Source of the DNA: an uncultured Lachnospiraceae bacterium
Lineage (GTDB): Bacteria > Bacillota > Clostridia > Lachnospirales > Lachnospiraceae
Assembly (NCBI GenBank): GCA_900549995.1
Contig: URQQ01000001.1
Location: forward strand, 171,525-235,524
DNA length: 64,000 nucleotides
Reading direction: 5' to 3'
Shown piece after piece: positions 23,771-32,973 of this stretch. A program made the position numbers and the translations under genes. The notes beneath the pieces are model-generated. The model ran no database searches. It saw nothing but the letters and a program-made list of their open reading frames with translations, and had not been told where the DNA came from. The stretch's first letter is position 1; every line of letters begins with the position of its first letter.

Positions 23771-23819
23771 AGAATATTTTAAAAAGTTGTTGTTTAATGA
23801 GAAAAGCGAGGTGAGCCTG

Positions 23820-24233
23820 ATGGAAATATTATCAAATGCGAGGTATGAAAAATTTGTCCAGTGTTTGCTGCAGGGAATGAGCCAAAGAAAGGCTTACCGT
23901 GAAGCGTTTCCACAATCGACAAAGTGGAAGGACAACACAGTTGATGTAAAAGCTAGTCAATTGTTTTCAAATGATAAGGTTTTGATAAGGTATAAGGAAT
24001 TACAGGAAGAATCAAAAGATGCGGCTATAATGAAAAGGAAAGACCGTATGATTGTCCTTAGTGAAATAGCTTCGGATGAATGTGGAAAGCCTGATGCCAG
24101 AATTAAGGCAATTGACACGCTGAACAAGATGGATGGGCAATATGTCAATAAAGTTGAAGTATCGGGAGCCTTAGTTACTGAAAAGACCAAATTGGATGAC
24201 CTGATTAAGCAGATGCGTGATGGTGATGGATAG
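23820..24233 (+). CDS. terS: Terminase small subunit
   Basis: 137 residues from ATG 23820, with GCGAGGTGAG upstream; the open frame extends further back but overlaps the previous gene. The N-terminal helix-turn-helix (ARYEKFVQCLLQGMSQRKAYREAFPQSTKWKDNTVDVKASQLFSNDKVLIRYKEL) fits the Terminase_2 family, which recognises phage DNA for packaging. Its stop overlaps the GTG start of the large subunit. Confidence 0.9.
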   Translation: MEILSNARYEKFVQCLLQGMSQRKAYREAFPQSTKWKDNTVDVKASQLFSNDKVLIRYKELQEESKDAAIMKRKDRMIVLSEIASDECGKPDARIKAIDTLNKMDGQYVNKVEVSGALVTEKTKLDDLIKQMRDGDG

Positions 24234-25594
24234 TGAGTAACGAAAGATTAGTGCTATCGGACAAATACAAAGCATTCTTGCGCTGTGATGCGCCAGTTGA
24301 ATTCCTGGAGGGCACCACGGCCGCCGGAAAGACTACAGTGGGTCTGTTTAAGTTTATGCTCAAAGTTGCTGAAAGCCAGAAGAAGCTACATATCATTGCG
24401 GCAGATGACACCGGAGCTGCTGAAAAGAATATTATCCAGAAGGACTTAGGTATTTTGGATGACTTTGGAGTGTTAGTGGAATATAAAGGGAATGGTTCTG
24501 GAGAATATAAGATGCCGCATCTCTTGTTTCATACCTCTTCAGGAGACAAAATAGTCTTTGTAGTTGGATATGGCAACAAAAGTAAGTGGAAGGACGCTCT
24601 GGGTGGACAGTATGGCTGCCTGTATATTGACGAGATCAACACTGCCGATATCGAGTTTGTGAGAGAGGCTGCTATGAGATCAGATTACCTGATGGCTACC
24701 CTAAATCCGGATGATCCGAACCTTCCGGTCTACAAAGAGTACATTAACTGTTCCCGGCCGTTGCCAGAGTGGGAGAATGAAACACCGCAGGAAATTAAAG
24801 ATGAATTGAAAGAAGAGCCAAAGCCCGGATGGGTGCATTGGTTCTTTTCTTTTGCGCATAATCTGGGATTGGCCAAAGAAAAGCTGGATCGGATTATACA
24901 GAATACGCCTCCGGGGACAAAGATCTGGAAGAACAAGATCCAGGGATTGCGCGGTAAAGCAACGGGACTCATTTTTCCGAACTTTGACCGGAAGAAACAT
25001 GTGGTTACGGAAGCATGGGTTAAACAGCAGGTCAAAGACGGGAAGATTAAGTTCAAGAAATTTACAGTTGGTCTGGATACGTCCTATTCAAGCAAATCAC
25101 CTGATACTATTGCAATGATCTTCCAGGGCATTACAGAGGATCGTAGGCTGATCACACTGGCAGAAAAGGTATACAGCAATGCGAACCTTGATACACCGCT
25201 TGCACCATCGGACACGGCAATCAAATTCGTAGAGTTCTTGGATCTCTGTCAGAAGAAATGGGGATTTGCGAAAGATACATTTATTGACTGTGCAGATGCG
25301 GCGACCATTACGGAGCTGCGTAAGTACAAACGTCTACATGGCTGTGTGTATAACTTCATAGAGTCATACAAGAAAGTTGAAATTATCGATCGAATTAAGT
25401 TGCAGCTTGGATGGATCCAGCAGGGGTGCTACCTGGTTGTGGATACCTGCGTGGAGCATCTTGGGGAATTGGATCGGTATAGCTGGGACGAGGACAAGGA
25501 TGTACCGGAAGACAGGAACGACCATACGATTAATTCCAATCAATACGCCTGGATCCCATACCGGCAGATGATTGGCTTTGAACAGGAGGAATAG
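24233..25594 (+). CDS. terL: Terminase large subunit (PBSX type)
   Basis: 453 residues from GTG 24233, overlapping the terS stop. The ATPase part shows a Walker A near residue 22-32 (EGTTAAGKTT) and Walker B GCLYIDEIN near 126. The nuclease part shows the acidic clusters GLDTSYSSKSPDT (~281), FIDCADAAT (~373) and the late DHT...YAW motif. It powers DNA packaging into the prohead through the portal and makes the cuts that generate genome ends. Confidence 0.93.
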   Translation: MSNERLVLSDKYKAFLRCDAPVEFLEGTTAAGKTTVGLFKFMLKVAESQKKLHIIAADDTGAAEKNIIQKDLGILDDFGVLVEYKGNGSGEYKMPHLLFHTSSGDKIVFVVGYGNKSKWKDALGGQYGCLYIDEINTADIEFVREAAMRSDYLMATLNPDDPNLPVYKEYINCSRPLPEWENETPQEIKDELKEEPKPGWVHWFFSFAHNLGLAKEKLDRIIQNTPPGTKIWKNKIQGLRGKATGLIFPNFDRKKHVVTEAWVKQQVKDGKIKFKKFTVGLDTSYSSKSPDTIAMIFQGITEDRRLITLAEKVYSNANLDTPLAPSDTAIKFVEFLDLCQKKWGFAKDTFIDCADAATITELRKYKRLHGCVYNFIESYKKVEIIDRIKLQLGWIQQGCYLVVDTCVEHLGELDRYSWDEDKDVPEDRNDHTINSNQYAWIPYRQMIGFEQEE

Positions 25595-25597
25595 AAA

Positions 25598-27217
25598 GTG
25601 GGTGTAATTAAGAAGATGAGCGAGAATATCAAGCGGGGTATCCGAAGCTGGCTGAATGTAACGCCAGCGAACCCGTATAGTATCCAGATCAATGAGGTGA
25701 TGGATTTCGAGCTGAATGCCATCCGTAACCGGATCTGGTACCGTGGTGACGGGAATGAGCTGGAACAGATGTACCAGCAGAATCCAGAATGGGCAGACAA
25801 GTATAAGTTCTGGGCAAGCAGATGTACGCCGGGCATGGAGATGCGGAAGATCCATACAGGCCTGCCGGGATTGATTGTTCGTACATTGAACAGCATCGTT
25901 GTCGCAGACATGAATGATTTCAAGTTCGAAAATTCTGCACACGAACAAATCTGGAAGGAGATCGAAAAAGACAATAAGTTCCGGAAGAAGTTCGAACGAT
26001 CTCTGAAGGAAGTGCTGTACATTGGTGACGGTGCCTACAAGGTAACGATCGACACAGCTTTGAGCCAGTACCCAATTCTTGAATGGTATCCCGGGGAACG
26101 AATTGAACTTGTCTGGGATAGAGGAAGGCTGAAAGAGATTGTCTTCAAGACCCCGTACACGAGCCATAGGCAGCAATATATTTTTTATGAGCATTATGGG
26201 TACGGATATATCCGGAATGAGCTGTATAGAGGAGATACCGAGGTTCCGCTTACTGCAATTGATGCGACGAAGGGAATCAGGGACGTAACATTCGACGATA
26301 CGGTAATACTGGGTGTACCACTGCAGATCTACGAGTCGACGAAATACGAAGGACGTGGCGGATCCATCTTTGACGGAAAGCTGGATAGTTTCGATGCCTT
26401 TGATGAAACGTGGTCACAATGGATGGATGCGTTGAGGGCAGGCCGCACGAAAACGTATATCCCGGAGTGCTTAGTACCGCATAACCCAGAAACTGGAAAG
26501 ATAATACGCCCTAACCCGTTTGACTGTCGATATTTTGCTTCGGACAATGATATGGGAGAGAAGGCCGAGAACAAGATTCAGACAGATCAACCGGTAATCC
26601 CTCATGACAGTTATCTTGCATCATATTGTACCGCTCTTGACCAATGTCTGCAGGGAGTTATTTCTCCTTCTACGCTGGGGATCGACGTAAAGAAGCTGGA
26701 CAATGCAGAAGCCCAGCGAGAAAAGGAGAAGGCAACACTGTACACAAGGGATGCAATCATCGAAGCATTGCAGGAAACATTGCCAGATCTGGTGTCAGCG
26801 TGTATCAATGCGTATAACATTTTGAATAAGAAACCTGTTGAAGATGTTAAGGTGGATATCCCATTCGGAGAGTACGCTAACCCTTCGTTTGAGAGCCAGA
26901 TTGAAACACTTGCAAAGGCGCGTCCGGGCAGTGCGATCATGAGTATCGAGGCACAGGTAGAAGAGCTGTATGGAGACAGCAAGGAGCCAGAATGGAAGGC
27001 CGAAGAAGTACGACGCCTTAAGAAAGAAGCTGGAATCGAAGAAATGGAGGATCCGCAGATTAATACGGCTACAGGCAGTTTTCGGATTGGAGGTATGATA
27101 GATGCAGGTAAAAGTGGGGAATCGCACATATCGGATGAGCCGGAAGGAATACCAGGGACTGCTCAAAATAGCAAAGGATCAAGTCCCGATGGGAATCTAC
27201 GCACTGGAAAAATCTGA
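25598..27217 (+). CDS. Portal protein
   Basis: 539 residues from GTG 25598, with AGGAGGAAT upstream. Features fit SPP1 gp6-type portals: MEMRKIHTGLPGLIVRTLNSIVVADMNDFKF near the N-terminus, a long alpha/beta stem, and QGVISPSTLGIDVKKLDNAEAQREKEKATLYTRDAIIEALQ, a stretch typical of this portal group. It forms the dodecameric DNA channel at one capsid vertex. The C-terminal tail is Ser/Gly-rich. The next small gene begins inside its 3' end. Confidence 0.9.
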   Translation: MGVIKKMSENIKRGIRSWLNVTPANPYSIQINEVMDFELNAIRNRIWYRGDGNELEQMYQQNPEWADKYKFWASRCTPGMEMRKIHTGLPGLIVRTLNSIVVADMNDFKFENSAHEQIWKEIEKDNKFRKKFERSLKEVLYIGDGAYKVTIDTALSQYPILEWYPGERIELVWDRGRLKEIVFKTPYTSHRQQYIFYEHYGYGYIRNELYRGDTEVPLTAIDATKGIRDVTFDDTVILGVPLQIYESTKYEGRGGSIFDGKLDSFDAFDETWSQWMDALRAGRTKTYIPECLVPHNPETGKIIRPNPFDCRYFASDNDMGEKAENKIQTDQPVIPHDSYLASYCTALDQCLQGVISPSTLGIDVKKLDNAEAQREKEKATLYTRDAIIEALQETLPDLVSACINAYNILNKKPVEDVKVDIPFGEYANPSFESQIETLAKARPGSAIMSIEAQVEELYGDSKEPEWKAEEVRRLKKEAGIEEMEDPQINTATGSFRIGGMIDAGKSGESHISDEPEGIPGTAQNSKGSSPDGNLRTGKI

Positions 27218-27329
27218 TTATGCTGAACTCCGGTGTGACCACTGTAAAAGCATTACGCAGCTGAAATACATGACATGGCAGTTTAAGACACAGGGGTTTA
27301 AGGTTCTGTCTAATAAGGAGGCACTATGA
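27102..27329 (+). CDS. Small protein overlapping the portal gene (75 aa)
   Basis: GGAGGTATGATAG precedes ATG 27102. It overlaps the portal gene by 116 bases in another frame. The product (MQVKVGNRTYRMSRKEYQGLLKIAKDQVPMGIYALEKSDYAELRCDHCKSITQLKYMTWQFKTQGFKVL) reads like an ordinary folded protein and such genes recur next to portals in related phages. The function is unknown. Confidence 0.7.
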   Translation: MQVKVGNRTYRMSRKEYQGLLKIAKDQVPMGIYALEKSDYAELRCDHCKSITQLKYMTWQFKTQGFKVLSNKEAL

Positions 27330-27511
27330 AGTTACCATATTTATTTAATCTTGAAGGGTACTGTGAAGGGTGTCCATACTTTTGCGCAGATACTACAAGC
27401 GTATCAGTAGAAACTTTAGGAGAAGAAATTCCGAGGTATGTGCATACGGTGGGATGCACAAATCAGGATATTTGCAGAAGGGTAGTGGATTTTATAGGTA
27501 GGGTGAAGTGA
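27326..27511 (+). CDS. Small cysteine-rich phage protein (61 aa)
   Basis: AAGGAGG precedes ATG 27326, and the gene overlaps the previous one as ATGA. Five cysteines (C13, C16, C20, C44, C50) could bind zinc. It ends just before the minor head protein gene. Unknown role. Confidence 0.65.
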   Translation: MKLPYLFNLEGYCEGCPYFCADTTSVSVETLGEEIPRYVHTVGCTNQDICRRVVDFIGRVK

Positions 27512-27512
27512 G

Positions 27513-29210
27513 ATGGATGAGTATGACATCGGCAAAGCGTTCGAAGCTATAGAAGATGAGCTTATTGCTTCTATGATGCGGAATATGAAACGACACAAAG
27601 TCGAGGAAGCGGCGGAAGAGAAACAGTGGGCTATGTGGCAGGCAGAACAGCTGAAAGCCCTCGAGAAATACAAGACACTGAACCGCAAGAAATTTAACGG
27701 TTTTTTCTCTGGCATAAATGGAGAGATTGAGAATATAATCCAGAGCGCAAGGAAACATGGAGGAATGGATCAGGAGAAAGAGATCTTACAGGCAATCAAG
27801 GACGGATTCGTTCCAAATACGTCATCTCCGGGAATGAATGCGGAATTCTTTAAACTGAATGACCGGAAATTGGACGCACTGATAAAATCTACAGTGGATG
27901 ACATGAATATTGCCGAAACAGCAGTTTTACGCCGCGCAGATGACCAGTATCGTAAGATAATCTATAATGCCCAGGTATATGCCAACACGGGAGCCGGTAC
28001 TTACGAGAAAGCGGTGGACATGGCCACTAAAGACTTTCTTTCCCGCGGAATTGATTGTATAGAGTATGAAAACGGGGCGAGACATACAATCGCAGACTAT
28101 GCTGACATGGCAATCCGTACAGCATCTAAGCGTGCATATCTGCAGGGAGAAGGGGAAAAGCGGCAGGAGTGGGGAATCTCCACAGTCATCATGAACAAGC
28201 GTGGGAATTCTTGCCCGAAATGTCTTCCGTTTGTCGGAAAGGTTTTGATCGATGATGTGTGGAGCGGTGGGAGCAGGAAAGATGGACCATATCCGCTCAT
28301 GAGCAGTGCAATTGCCGCAGGACTCTATCATCCTCGATGCAAAGACAGCCATATTACATACTTTCCGGGAATCAGTACTCCTCCAGATGATAAATTTAGC
28401 AAAAAGGAGCTGTCTGATATAGAGCAGAATACAAAACTGGATGTGAGGCTGGACTATACAAAGCGACAGGCGGATAAATATGCAAGGCTTTCAAAGTATT
28501 CTTTAGATTCTGAGAACGCGGATAAATATAAGAAAAGAGAATTGAGTTTAAGAGAAAAAGTCGATATTTTTTATAGAAATAGCAGAAAGGAGATATCTAA
28601 ATTAAAGACTGGATTTATGAGCGAGGCTTCGAAGATTGAAAATGAGAGTGCAAGAACACTACTTATCCAGTCTATTGATAGGGTTGAAATAAAAATCACT
28701 CCAAATCTGCAATCGAGGTATAATGGCAGAGAAAAGACAATATATCTTTCGCAGATGGCTGATAATTCAACATTATCTCACGAACTATTTCATGAAATTG
28801 ATTTGACATATGGACTGATTGAAAATGGAATGTTTGGCAAATCAGCAAAGTCAGATTATAGTCGGCTTCAGAACCAAGCAACCGGTTATGGAAAAACTAT
28901 AGAAGGCATGCTATACTCAAAATATAAAAATGCTTTTTACGTTAATAAAGAGGGAGAATTAAGGATAAAAGAAAAGTATCGAGGAATATCGGATATTCTT
29001 CATGGGATGTCAAACACTGAAATTTATTTAGGATTTGGCCATACACGGAAAAGATACTGGGAGAAACCGCTGAATTTAGAACACGAAATATTTGCGCAGT
29101 GTGGCAGGATCATCTTTGATGGGGATGAAGAGGTTATGAAAATAGCAGATGAGATATTTCCGGATGTGATGCGAGAGATGAAACTGCGGTTAGAGGAGAT
29201 GATGAAATAA
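27513..29210 (+). CDS. Minor head protein (SPP1 gp7-like) fused to a C-terminal HExxH metallopeptidase-like domain
   Basis: 565 residues. Residues ~1-295 fit phage minor capsid proteins, with the conserved block RGNSCPKCLPFVGKVLIDDVWSGG, GPYPLMSSAIAAGLYHPRCKDSHITYFPG (~229-288). The rest is different in composition and AT-richer: a helical linker, then LSHELFHEID at ~418-427, a zincin HExxH signature. An acidic segment NLEHEIFAQCGRII (~521) may supply a further ligand. The head part joins portal and connector, and such proteins may be carried into the cell with DNA. The added domain suggests an injected or packaged protease. A 62-aa gene overlaps the stop. Confidence 0.85.
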   Translation: MDEYDIGKAFEAIEDELIASMMRNMKRHKVEEAAEEKQWAMWQAEQLKALEKYKTLNRKKFNGFFSGINGEIENIIQSARKHGGMDQEKEILQAIKDGFVPNTSSPGMNAEFFKLNDRKLDALIKSTVDDMNIAETAVLRRADDQYRKIIYNAQVYANTGAGTYEKAVDMATKDFLSRGIDCIEYENGARHTIADYADMAIRTASKRAYLQGEGEKRQEWGISTVIMNKRGNSCPKCLPFVGKVLIDDVWSGGSRKDGPYPLMSSAIAAGLYHPRCKDSHITYFPGISTPPDDKFSKKELSDIEQNTKLDVRLDYTKRQADKYARLSKYSLDSENADKYKKRELSLREKVDIFYRNSRKEISKLKTGFMSEASKIENESARTLLIQSIDRVEIKITPNLQSRYNGREKTIYLSQMADNSTLSHELFHEIDLTYGLIENGMFGKSAKSDYSRLQNQATGYGKTIEGMLYSKYKNAFYVNKEGELRIKEKYRGISDILHGMSNTEIYLGFGHTRKRYWEKPLNLEHEIFAQCGRIIFDGDEEVMKIADEIFPDVMREMKLRLEEMMK

Positions 29211-29398
29211 TGTATAGAGGCAAGCAAACAGATAGACTAAAGACCCTTCGAGAAAAATATGAGGATCTTTTTGGGTTTGATCCAGACGGAGAAATGGAAT
29301 TGGAATTTGGGGATAACTATAAAAGGTATGTAAGTGTTCTTCAGGAGTGTGTTGACACTAAGAGGGATTTGTTTGAAGTACTTAATATTGATGATTAG
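29210..29398 (+). CDS. Small acidic protein coupled to the metallopeptidase-bearing head protein (62 aa)
   Basis: The ATG at 29210 overlaps the stop of the previous gene (TAATG). The product (MYRGKQTDRLKTLREKYEDLFGFDPDGEMELEFGDNYKRYVSVLQECVDTKRDLFEVLNIDD) is acidic and helical. Because it is coupled to the added peptidase domain and cut off by a terminator, it could be an inhibitor or immunity partner. That is inference; no family is recognised with certainty. Confidence 0.6.
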   Translation: MYRGKQTDRLKTLREKYEDLFGFDPDGEMELEFGDNYKRYVSVLQECVDTKRDLFEVLNIDD

Positions 29399-29430
29399 TA
29401 CCACCAGTCGAAATGACCGGTGGTATTTTT
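29399..29430 (+). terminator. Terminator between the head-protein pair and the scaffold gene
   Basis: TACCACC-A-GTC (29399-29409) pairs with GAC-C-GGTGGTA (29415-29425), followed by TTTTT. It probably reduces transcription between the packaging and capsid genes. The following 220 bases hold no gene I can support. Confidence 0.85.
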
Positions 29431-29654
29431 TATCTCCTCAATAGTGAGGGGGTTAAGAGCTATGTAGACTATGCAAAAAGAAGAGGCGGTGATCCGTATA
29501 TCTCCCTTCGAGGCGCGGGGTTATGCGTCTTATTTTTATGCCCGAAGGCATTAAACTACGGTGAGACACACTGCAGAAACTGTCCGTGCAGACAGCACAT
29601 GAAAAACTGTAATAGAGAGACACTCTTACAACTGTTTGAAAGGAGACACAAGAT

Positions 29655-30275
29655 ATGGAGAATAGAACATTACCATTAAATATTCAGTTCTTTGCAGAGC
29701 CAGGTGCGCAAGATCCACCAGCAGGAAACCAAGGGGTGCAGACTCCACCGGCCGGCGCAAATCCACCAGCAAGCCAAACGCCACAGATTGACTATGATAA
29801 GATTGCGCAGCTTATCCAAGGGAAACAGGCGGCAACGGAAGACTCTGTAATCAAAGGGTATTTAAAGCAGCAGGGTCTTACCAAGGAGCAGATGGAACAG
29901 GCAATTGCCACATTTAAGCAGCAACAGGCGGCAAATACACCGGATATCGGGGCGATCCAGACACAGCTTACCCAGGCGCAGGAGGCGGCACAGAAAGCGA
30001 TGGTGGACAGTGCGGCAACAATGGCGGCGGTAGGGCTTGGGATCGATGTAAAAACTATCCCGTATGTCTTAAAGATGGCAGATTTAAGCCAGGTAATGGG
30101 GCAGGATGGGAAAGTAAACGAAGAAACTTTAAAAACGGCTCTGAATAAAGTACTGGAAGATGTACCAGCTTTGAAACCACAGGCACAGCAGGCATCTGGA
30201 TTTCAGATCGGCGCTTCAGGTGGGAGCCAGACAACAACTAATGAGGACGCTTTAAAGAAAGCGTTTGGACTTTAA
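29655..30275 (+). CDS. Capsid scaffolding protein
   Basis: 206 residues with GAAAGGAG before ATG 29655. The N-terminus has the LPLNIQFFAE motif seen at the start of many phage scaffold proteins. A Pro/Ala/Gln-rich region (~16-45), a helical, coiled-coil-like middle (KGYLKQQGLTKEQMEQAIATFKQQQAAN) and a C-terminal EDALKKAFGL follow. It is located directly before the major capsid gene. It guides prohead assembly and is removed before DNA packaging. Confidence 0.85.
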   Translation: MENRTLPLNIQFFAEPGAQDPPAGNQGVQTPPAGANPPASQTPQIDYDKIAQLIQGKQAATEDSVIKGYLKQQGLTKEQMEQAIATFKQQQAANTPDIGAIQTQLTQAQEAAQKAMVDSAATMAAVGLGIDVKTIPYVLKMADLSQVMGQDGKVNEETLKTALNKVLEDVPALKPQAQQASGFQIGASGGSQTTTNEDALKKAFGL

Positions 30276-30294
30276 GAAAGAGAGGAATTAATAC

Positions 30295-31179
30295 ATGGCA
30301 GTATATGATTATGCGACAACATTTACACAGCTTCTGCAGCAGAAATATGCAAAGGAATTGTGTTCTGATGCGCTGACACAGAGTAACCAGGGCGTGAAAT
30401 TCATCAACGCTCAGACAATCAAATTACCGAGGATGGCGGTGACAGGATACAAAGATCACACCAGGACACCAGGATTCAATTCTGGTACGCTCAGCAACGA
30501 TTGGGAGGCAAAGAAACTGGAACACGACAGGGATGTAGAGTTCTGGATTGATCCGATGGACATCGATGAAACGAACCTTACGCTCTCTGTGGCAAACATT
30601 CAGAACACTTTTGAAACAGAGCAGGCGATCCCTGAAAAAGATTCCTACCGGTTTTCCAAGCTTCATGCGGAATTGACTGCTTATTCTGGCCGGATCGACA
30701 ACACGGTCATTGATGCAGCAACATTTCTTGAAGCATTTGACGAGGAAATGGCGATCATGGACGAAGCAGGCGTACCGGAAGAAGGCAGGATGCTGTATGT
30801 GACTCCTGCAATGAACAAGATCATCAAAGAAGCAGAAGGGCTTCAGAGGGTAATGACGGTAACTTCCCCGGCTACAATCAACAGGAATGTACATAGTCTG
30901 GATAATGTCACAATCAAGATGGTACCGGCAGCACGAATGAAGACAAAATATGACTTCACCGATGGCTGCACAGCGGCCGCAGATGCAAAACAGATCAACT
31001 GGATTCTGATCCATACTTCCTGTGTGGTATGCCGTGACAAATACAGCTATATCAAACTGTTTACTCCGGGTACTGACAGCCGTACAGCAGATGGATATCT
31101 GTATCAGAACCGTAACTACGGCGATCTTTTCCTGTTGGAGAAGAAGGTAGAAGGCTGTGCCATGAATGTACAGGCATAA
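30295..31179 (+). CDS. Major capsid protein
   Basis: 294 residues starting MAVYDYATTFTQLLQQKYAKELCSDALTQSNQGVKFINAQTIKLPRMAVTGYKDH. The pattern fits an HK97-fold capsid protein of a group common in clostridial siphoviruses: coat-forming N-terminal arm, E-loop, a peripheral region DEAGVPEEGRMLYVTPAMNKIIKE and axial domain NVHSLDNVTIKMVP. It follows the scaffold by 19 bases with an AGAGAGG site. Confidence 0.88.
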   Translation: MAVYDYATTFTQLLQQKYAKELCSDALTQSNQGVKFINAQTIKLPRMAVTGYKDHTRTPGFNSGTLSNDWEAKKLEHDRDVEFWIDPMDIDETNLTLSVANIQNTFETEQAIPEKDSYRFSKLHAELTAYSGRIDNTVIDAATFLEAFDEEMAIMDEAGVPEEGRMLYVTPAMNKIIKEAEGLQRVMTVTSPATINRNVHSLDNVTIKMVPAARMKTKYDFTDGCTAAADAKQINWILIHTSCVVCRDKYSYIKLFTPGTDSRTADGYLYQNRNYGDLFLLEKKVEGCAMNVQA

Positions 31180-31191
31180 GGAGGAAGAGAA

Positions 31192-31467
31192 GTGAAAGCA
31201 GTAAAAGGAAACAAGGAATATACCATTGATGAGGCTCAGCAGAAGAGTTATCAGGATGCCGGATTTGACATTGTAGAAGATGGTGAAGTGATTGCATATG
31301 GGCGAGGAAAGACGGTGCCTTATGATGATTACATGAAAGCTGTGAAAGAAATTGAGAATCTACGTGGGATTATCGCTGAGTTAAAAGACACACAGAATGG
31401 TTCGGAAGCACCAGAGGAATCTCAGAAAGAAGCTGTTAAGAAGACGACAAAGAAAGCGAGTGAGTAA
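31192..31467 (+). CDS. Small protein after the capsid gene (91 aa)
   Basis: GTG start at 31192 with AAGGAGGAAG upstream. The N-terminal part (MKAVKGNKEYTIDEAQQKSYQDAGFDIVEDGEVIAYG) resembles a short family found after capsid genes; a helix and a Lys/Glu-rich tail follow. It may be a head accessory protein; the role is unknown. Confidence 0.65.
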   Translation: MKAVKGNKEYTIDEAQQKSYQDAGFDIVEDGEVIAYGRGKTVPYDDYMKAVKEIENLRGIIAELKDTQNGSEAPEESQKEAVKKTTKKASE

Positions 31468-31468
31468 T

Positions 31469-31855
31469 ATGGCTTATGAACCATATGCGACAGCAGAATA
31501 TTACAGTGAAGTTTATAACGGTAGCATAATCCCGGAAGAAGACCAAGAGAAAGTACTTCGGCAGGCCAGTCGGCATATTGATTCCCTGACTTACAATCGT
31601 ATTGTAGGCGGGGGAATTTCTGGTCTTACGGCATTCCAGCAGGAGATCGTGCAGGAAGTATGCTGTATGCAGGCCGAATTTGAGTACCAGAACAGGGAGA
31701 TCTTCGACATGATCCTACAGGGCTACTCCATAAACGGAGTGAATATGCAGTTTGGTGAAAGCTGGAATGTAACAGTGCAGAAGGGGATACCGATGCGCAG
31801 GGATGTATTCGAGCAGTTGAGTCAGACGGGGTTATGCTGCAGATTAGCGAGGTGA
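31469..31855 (+). CDS. Head-tail connector protein (SPP1 gp15-like)
   Basis: 128 residues from ATG 31469, chosen because it fits the connector fold start (MAYEPYATAEYYSEVYNGSIIPEEDQEKVLRQASRHIDSLTYNRI). The longer frame from 31397 overlaps the previous gene without a site. The all-helical pattern and the position after the capsid genes match the first adaptor ring below the portal. Confidence 0.8.
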   Translation: MAYEPYATAEYYSEVYNGSIIPEEDQEKVLRQASRHIDSLTYNRIVGGGISGLTAFQQEIVQEVCCMQAEFEYQNREIFDMILQGYSINGVNMQFGESWNVTVQKGIPMRRDVFEQLSQTGLCCRLAR

Positions 31856-31859
31856 GAGC

Positions 31860-32192
31860 ATGAAATATCCATGTTTGGTGTTAAAACAGTTCTGTAATAC
31901 GCCGATACAGGTGGTATTAGAGGAAATGAATGTCTATGGAGAGCCTGAGACAGTCTTTGACCAAGAATTAATGTGCAACTATCAAAGCACAGGGAAAACA
32001 GTTCTTACCGCAGATAAACGGCTCATACAGCTTTCTGGTATTGCTCTTCTCCCCGGGGATATTGCACCCGAAGTTCCGAATTTAAGTGGCGGTACCGCTA
32101 CGATACATGGGCAGGAGTGGAAGATCTATGAGGGTACGAAGGCAAGAAATCCGGATGGCACAGTAAATTACACGGAGTTGAGATTCGAATGA
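31860..32192 (+). CDS. Head-completion / stopper protein (Minor_capsid_1 type)
   Basis: 110 residues; GTGAGAG precedes ATG 31860. The beta-rich sequence (QVVLEEMNVYGEPETVFDQELMCNYQ... GDIAPEVPNLSGGTATIHGQEWKIYEGTKARNPDGTVNYTELRFE) fits the stopper or minor capsid protein that follows the adaptor. It overlaps the next gene as ATGA. Confidence 0.75.
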   Translation: MKYPCLVLKQFCNTPIQVVLEEMNVYGEPETVFDQELMCNYQSTGKTVLTADKRLIQLSGIALLPGDIAPEVPNLSGGTATIHGQEWKIYEGTKARNPDGTVNYTELRFE

Positions 32193-32572
32193 TTAAAGTA
32201 AATTCAAGGGTGAAGTTAAACATGCCGAAGATCCGGCAGCTTACTAAGGCACAGATCACCGCGTTGGAACAGACTGCGGACGCTCTACAAAAGGAAGTAA
32301 TCCAGGCGCAGGTAATGCCATTTGATACAGGAAACCTGCAAGGTGAAAGCACTTTTGTAGACTATTCCAGTTCCAGATCCGGCAGGGTGACGCTTGCTTC
32401 CAGCACTCCTTATGCCCGCCGGCTCTATTTCCACCCAGAATACCATTTCAATACTGATGAGAATCCAAATGCCCGGGGAGAATGGCTGGATGACTGGACG
32501 CCCGGTGGAAAGAAACAGAATTTTGCCCCAAGGGCATTCAAAGAATTTTACAGGAGGAATGCAGGGTTATGA
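32189..32572 (+). CDS. Minor capsid / tail-completion protein (HK97 gp10-like)
   Basis: 127 residues. PFDTGNLQGESTFVD and the closing segment PYARRLYFHPEYHFNTDENPNARGEWLDDW are signatures of the phage minor capsid protein 2 group. It helps join tail to head. It overlaps both neighbours by four bases. Confidence 0.8.
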   Translation: MIKVNSRVKLNMPKIRQLTKAQITALEQTADALQKEVIQAQVMPFDTGNLQGESTFVDYSSSRSGRVTLASSTPYARRLYFHPEYHFNTDENPNARGEWLDDWTPGGKKQNFAPRAFKEFYRRNAGL

Positions 32573-32973
32573 TGCTGGCAGACGTAAGAGATTTTATCGC
32601 GACCCTTGGTGTTGCGGAAGACAGAAATGTGTATATGGGCAAGTTGGAGAATAAGAAACAGAAGAGCATCGGCGTGTACAATTCCAAGCATGAACATGCG
32701 TACACGCAGGCAATAGGTGGCAAAGAAAACGCATCATATTCCTCGAAATACGTTACCTTGCTCGTACATTGGAATAAGTCATGCAGGGATGCAGAACGTG
32801 CCTCTATGAAGTTGTTTTCGAAGCTGGAAGAGGTACGGGAGGCGGAGATAAACAAGGCAAAGATAAAGTTTGTCCGGCTGCTTACGGATCCGGTAGATGT
32901 GGGAACGGATGATGCAGGAATTTATGAAACAGTGATAGAAATAGAAATAATTTATGAAAGGCAGGAAAAATAA
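32569..32973 (+). CDS. Tail terminator / minor capsid protein
   Basis: 134 residues, MMLADVRDFIATLGVAEDRNVYMGKLENKKQKSIGVYN..., a small alpha/beta protein. Its position just before the tail tube gene matches the tail terminator, the ring that caps the finished tail. It overlaps its neighbours by one to four bases. Confidence 0.78.
   Translation: MMLADVRDFIATLGVAEDRNVYMGKLENKKQKSIGVYNSKHEHAYTQAIGGKENASYSSKYVTLLVHWNKSCRDAERASMKLFSKLEEVREAEINKAKIKFVRLLTDPVDVGTDDAGIYETVIEIEIIYERQEK

Noticed and set aside
29413..29679. 88-codon rightward frame between the terminator and the scaffold gene, with several cysteines (HCRNCPCRQHMKNC)
   Set aside because: It starts inside the terminator stem, has no ribosome site and overlaps the scaffold start. 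A decayed small gene is possible, but I cannot support a product.
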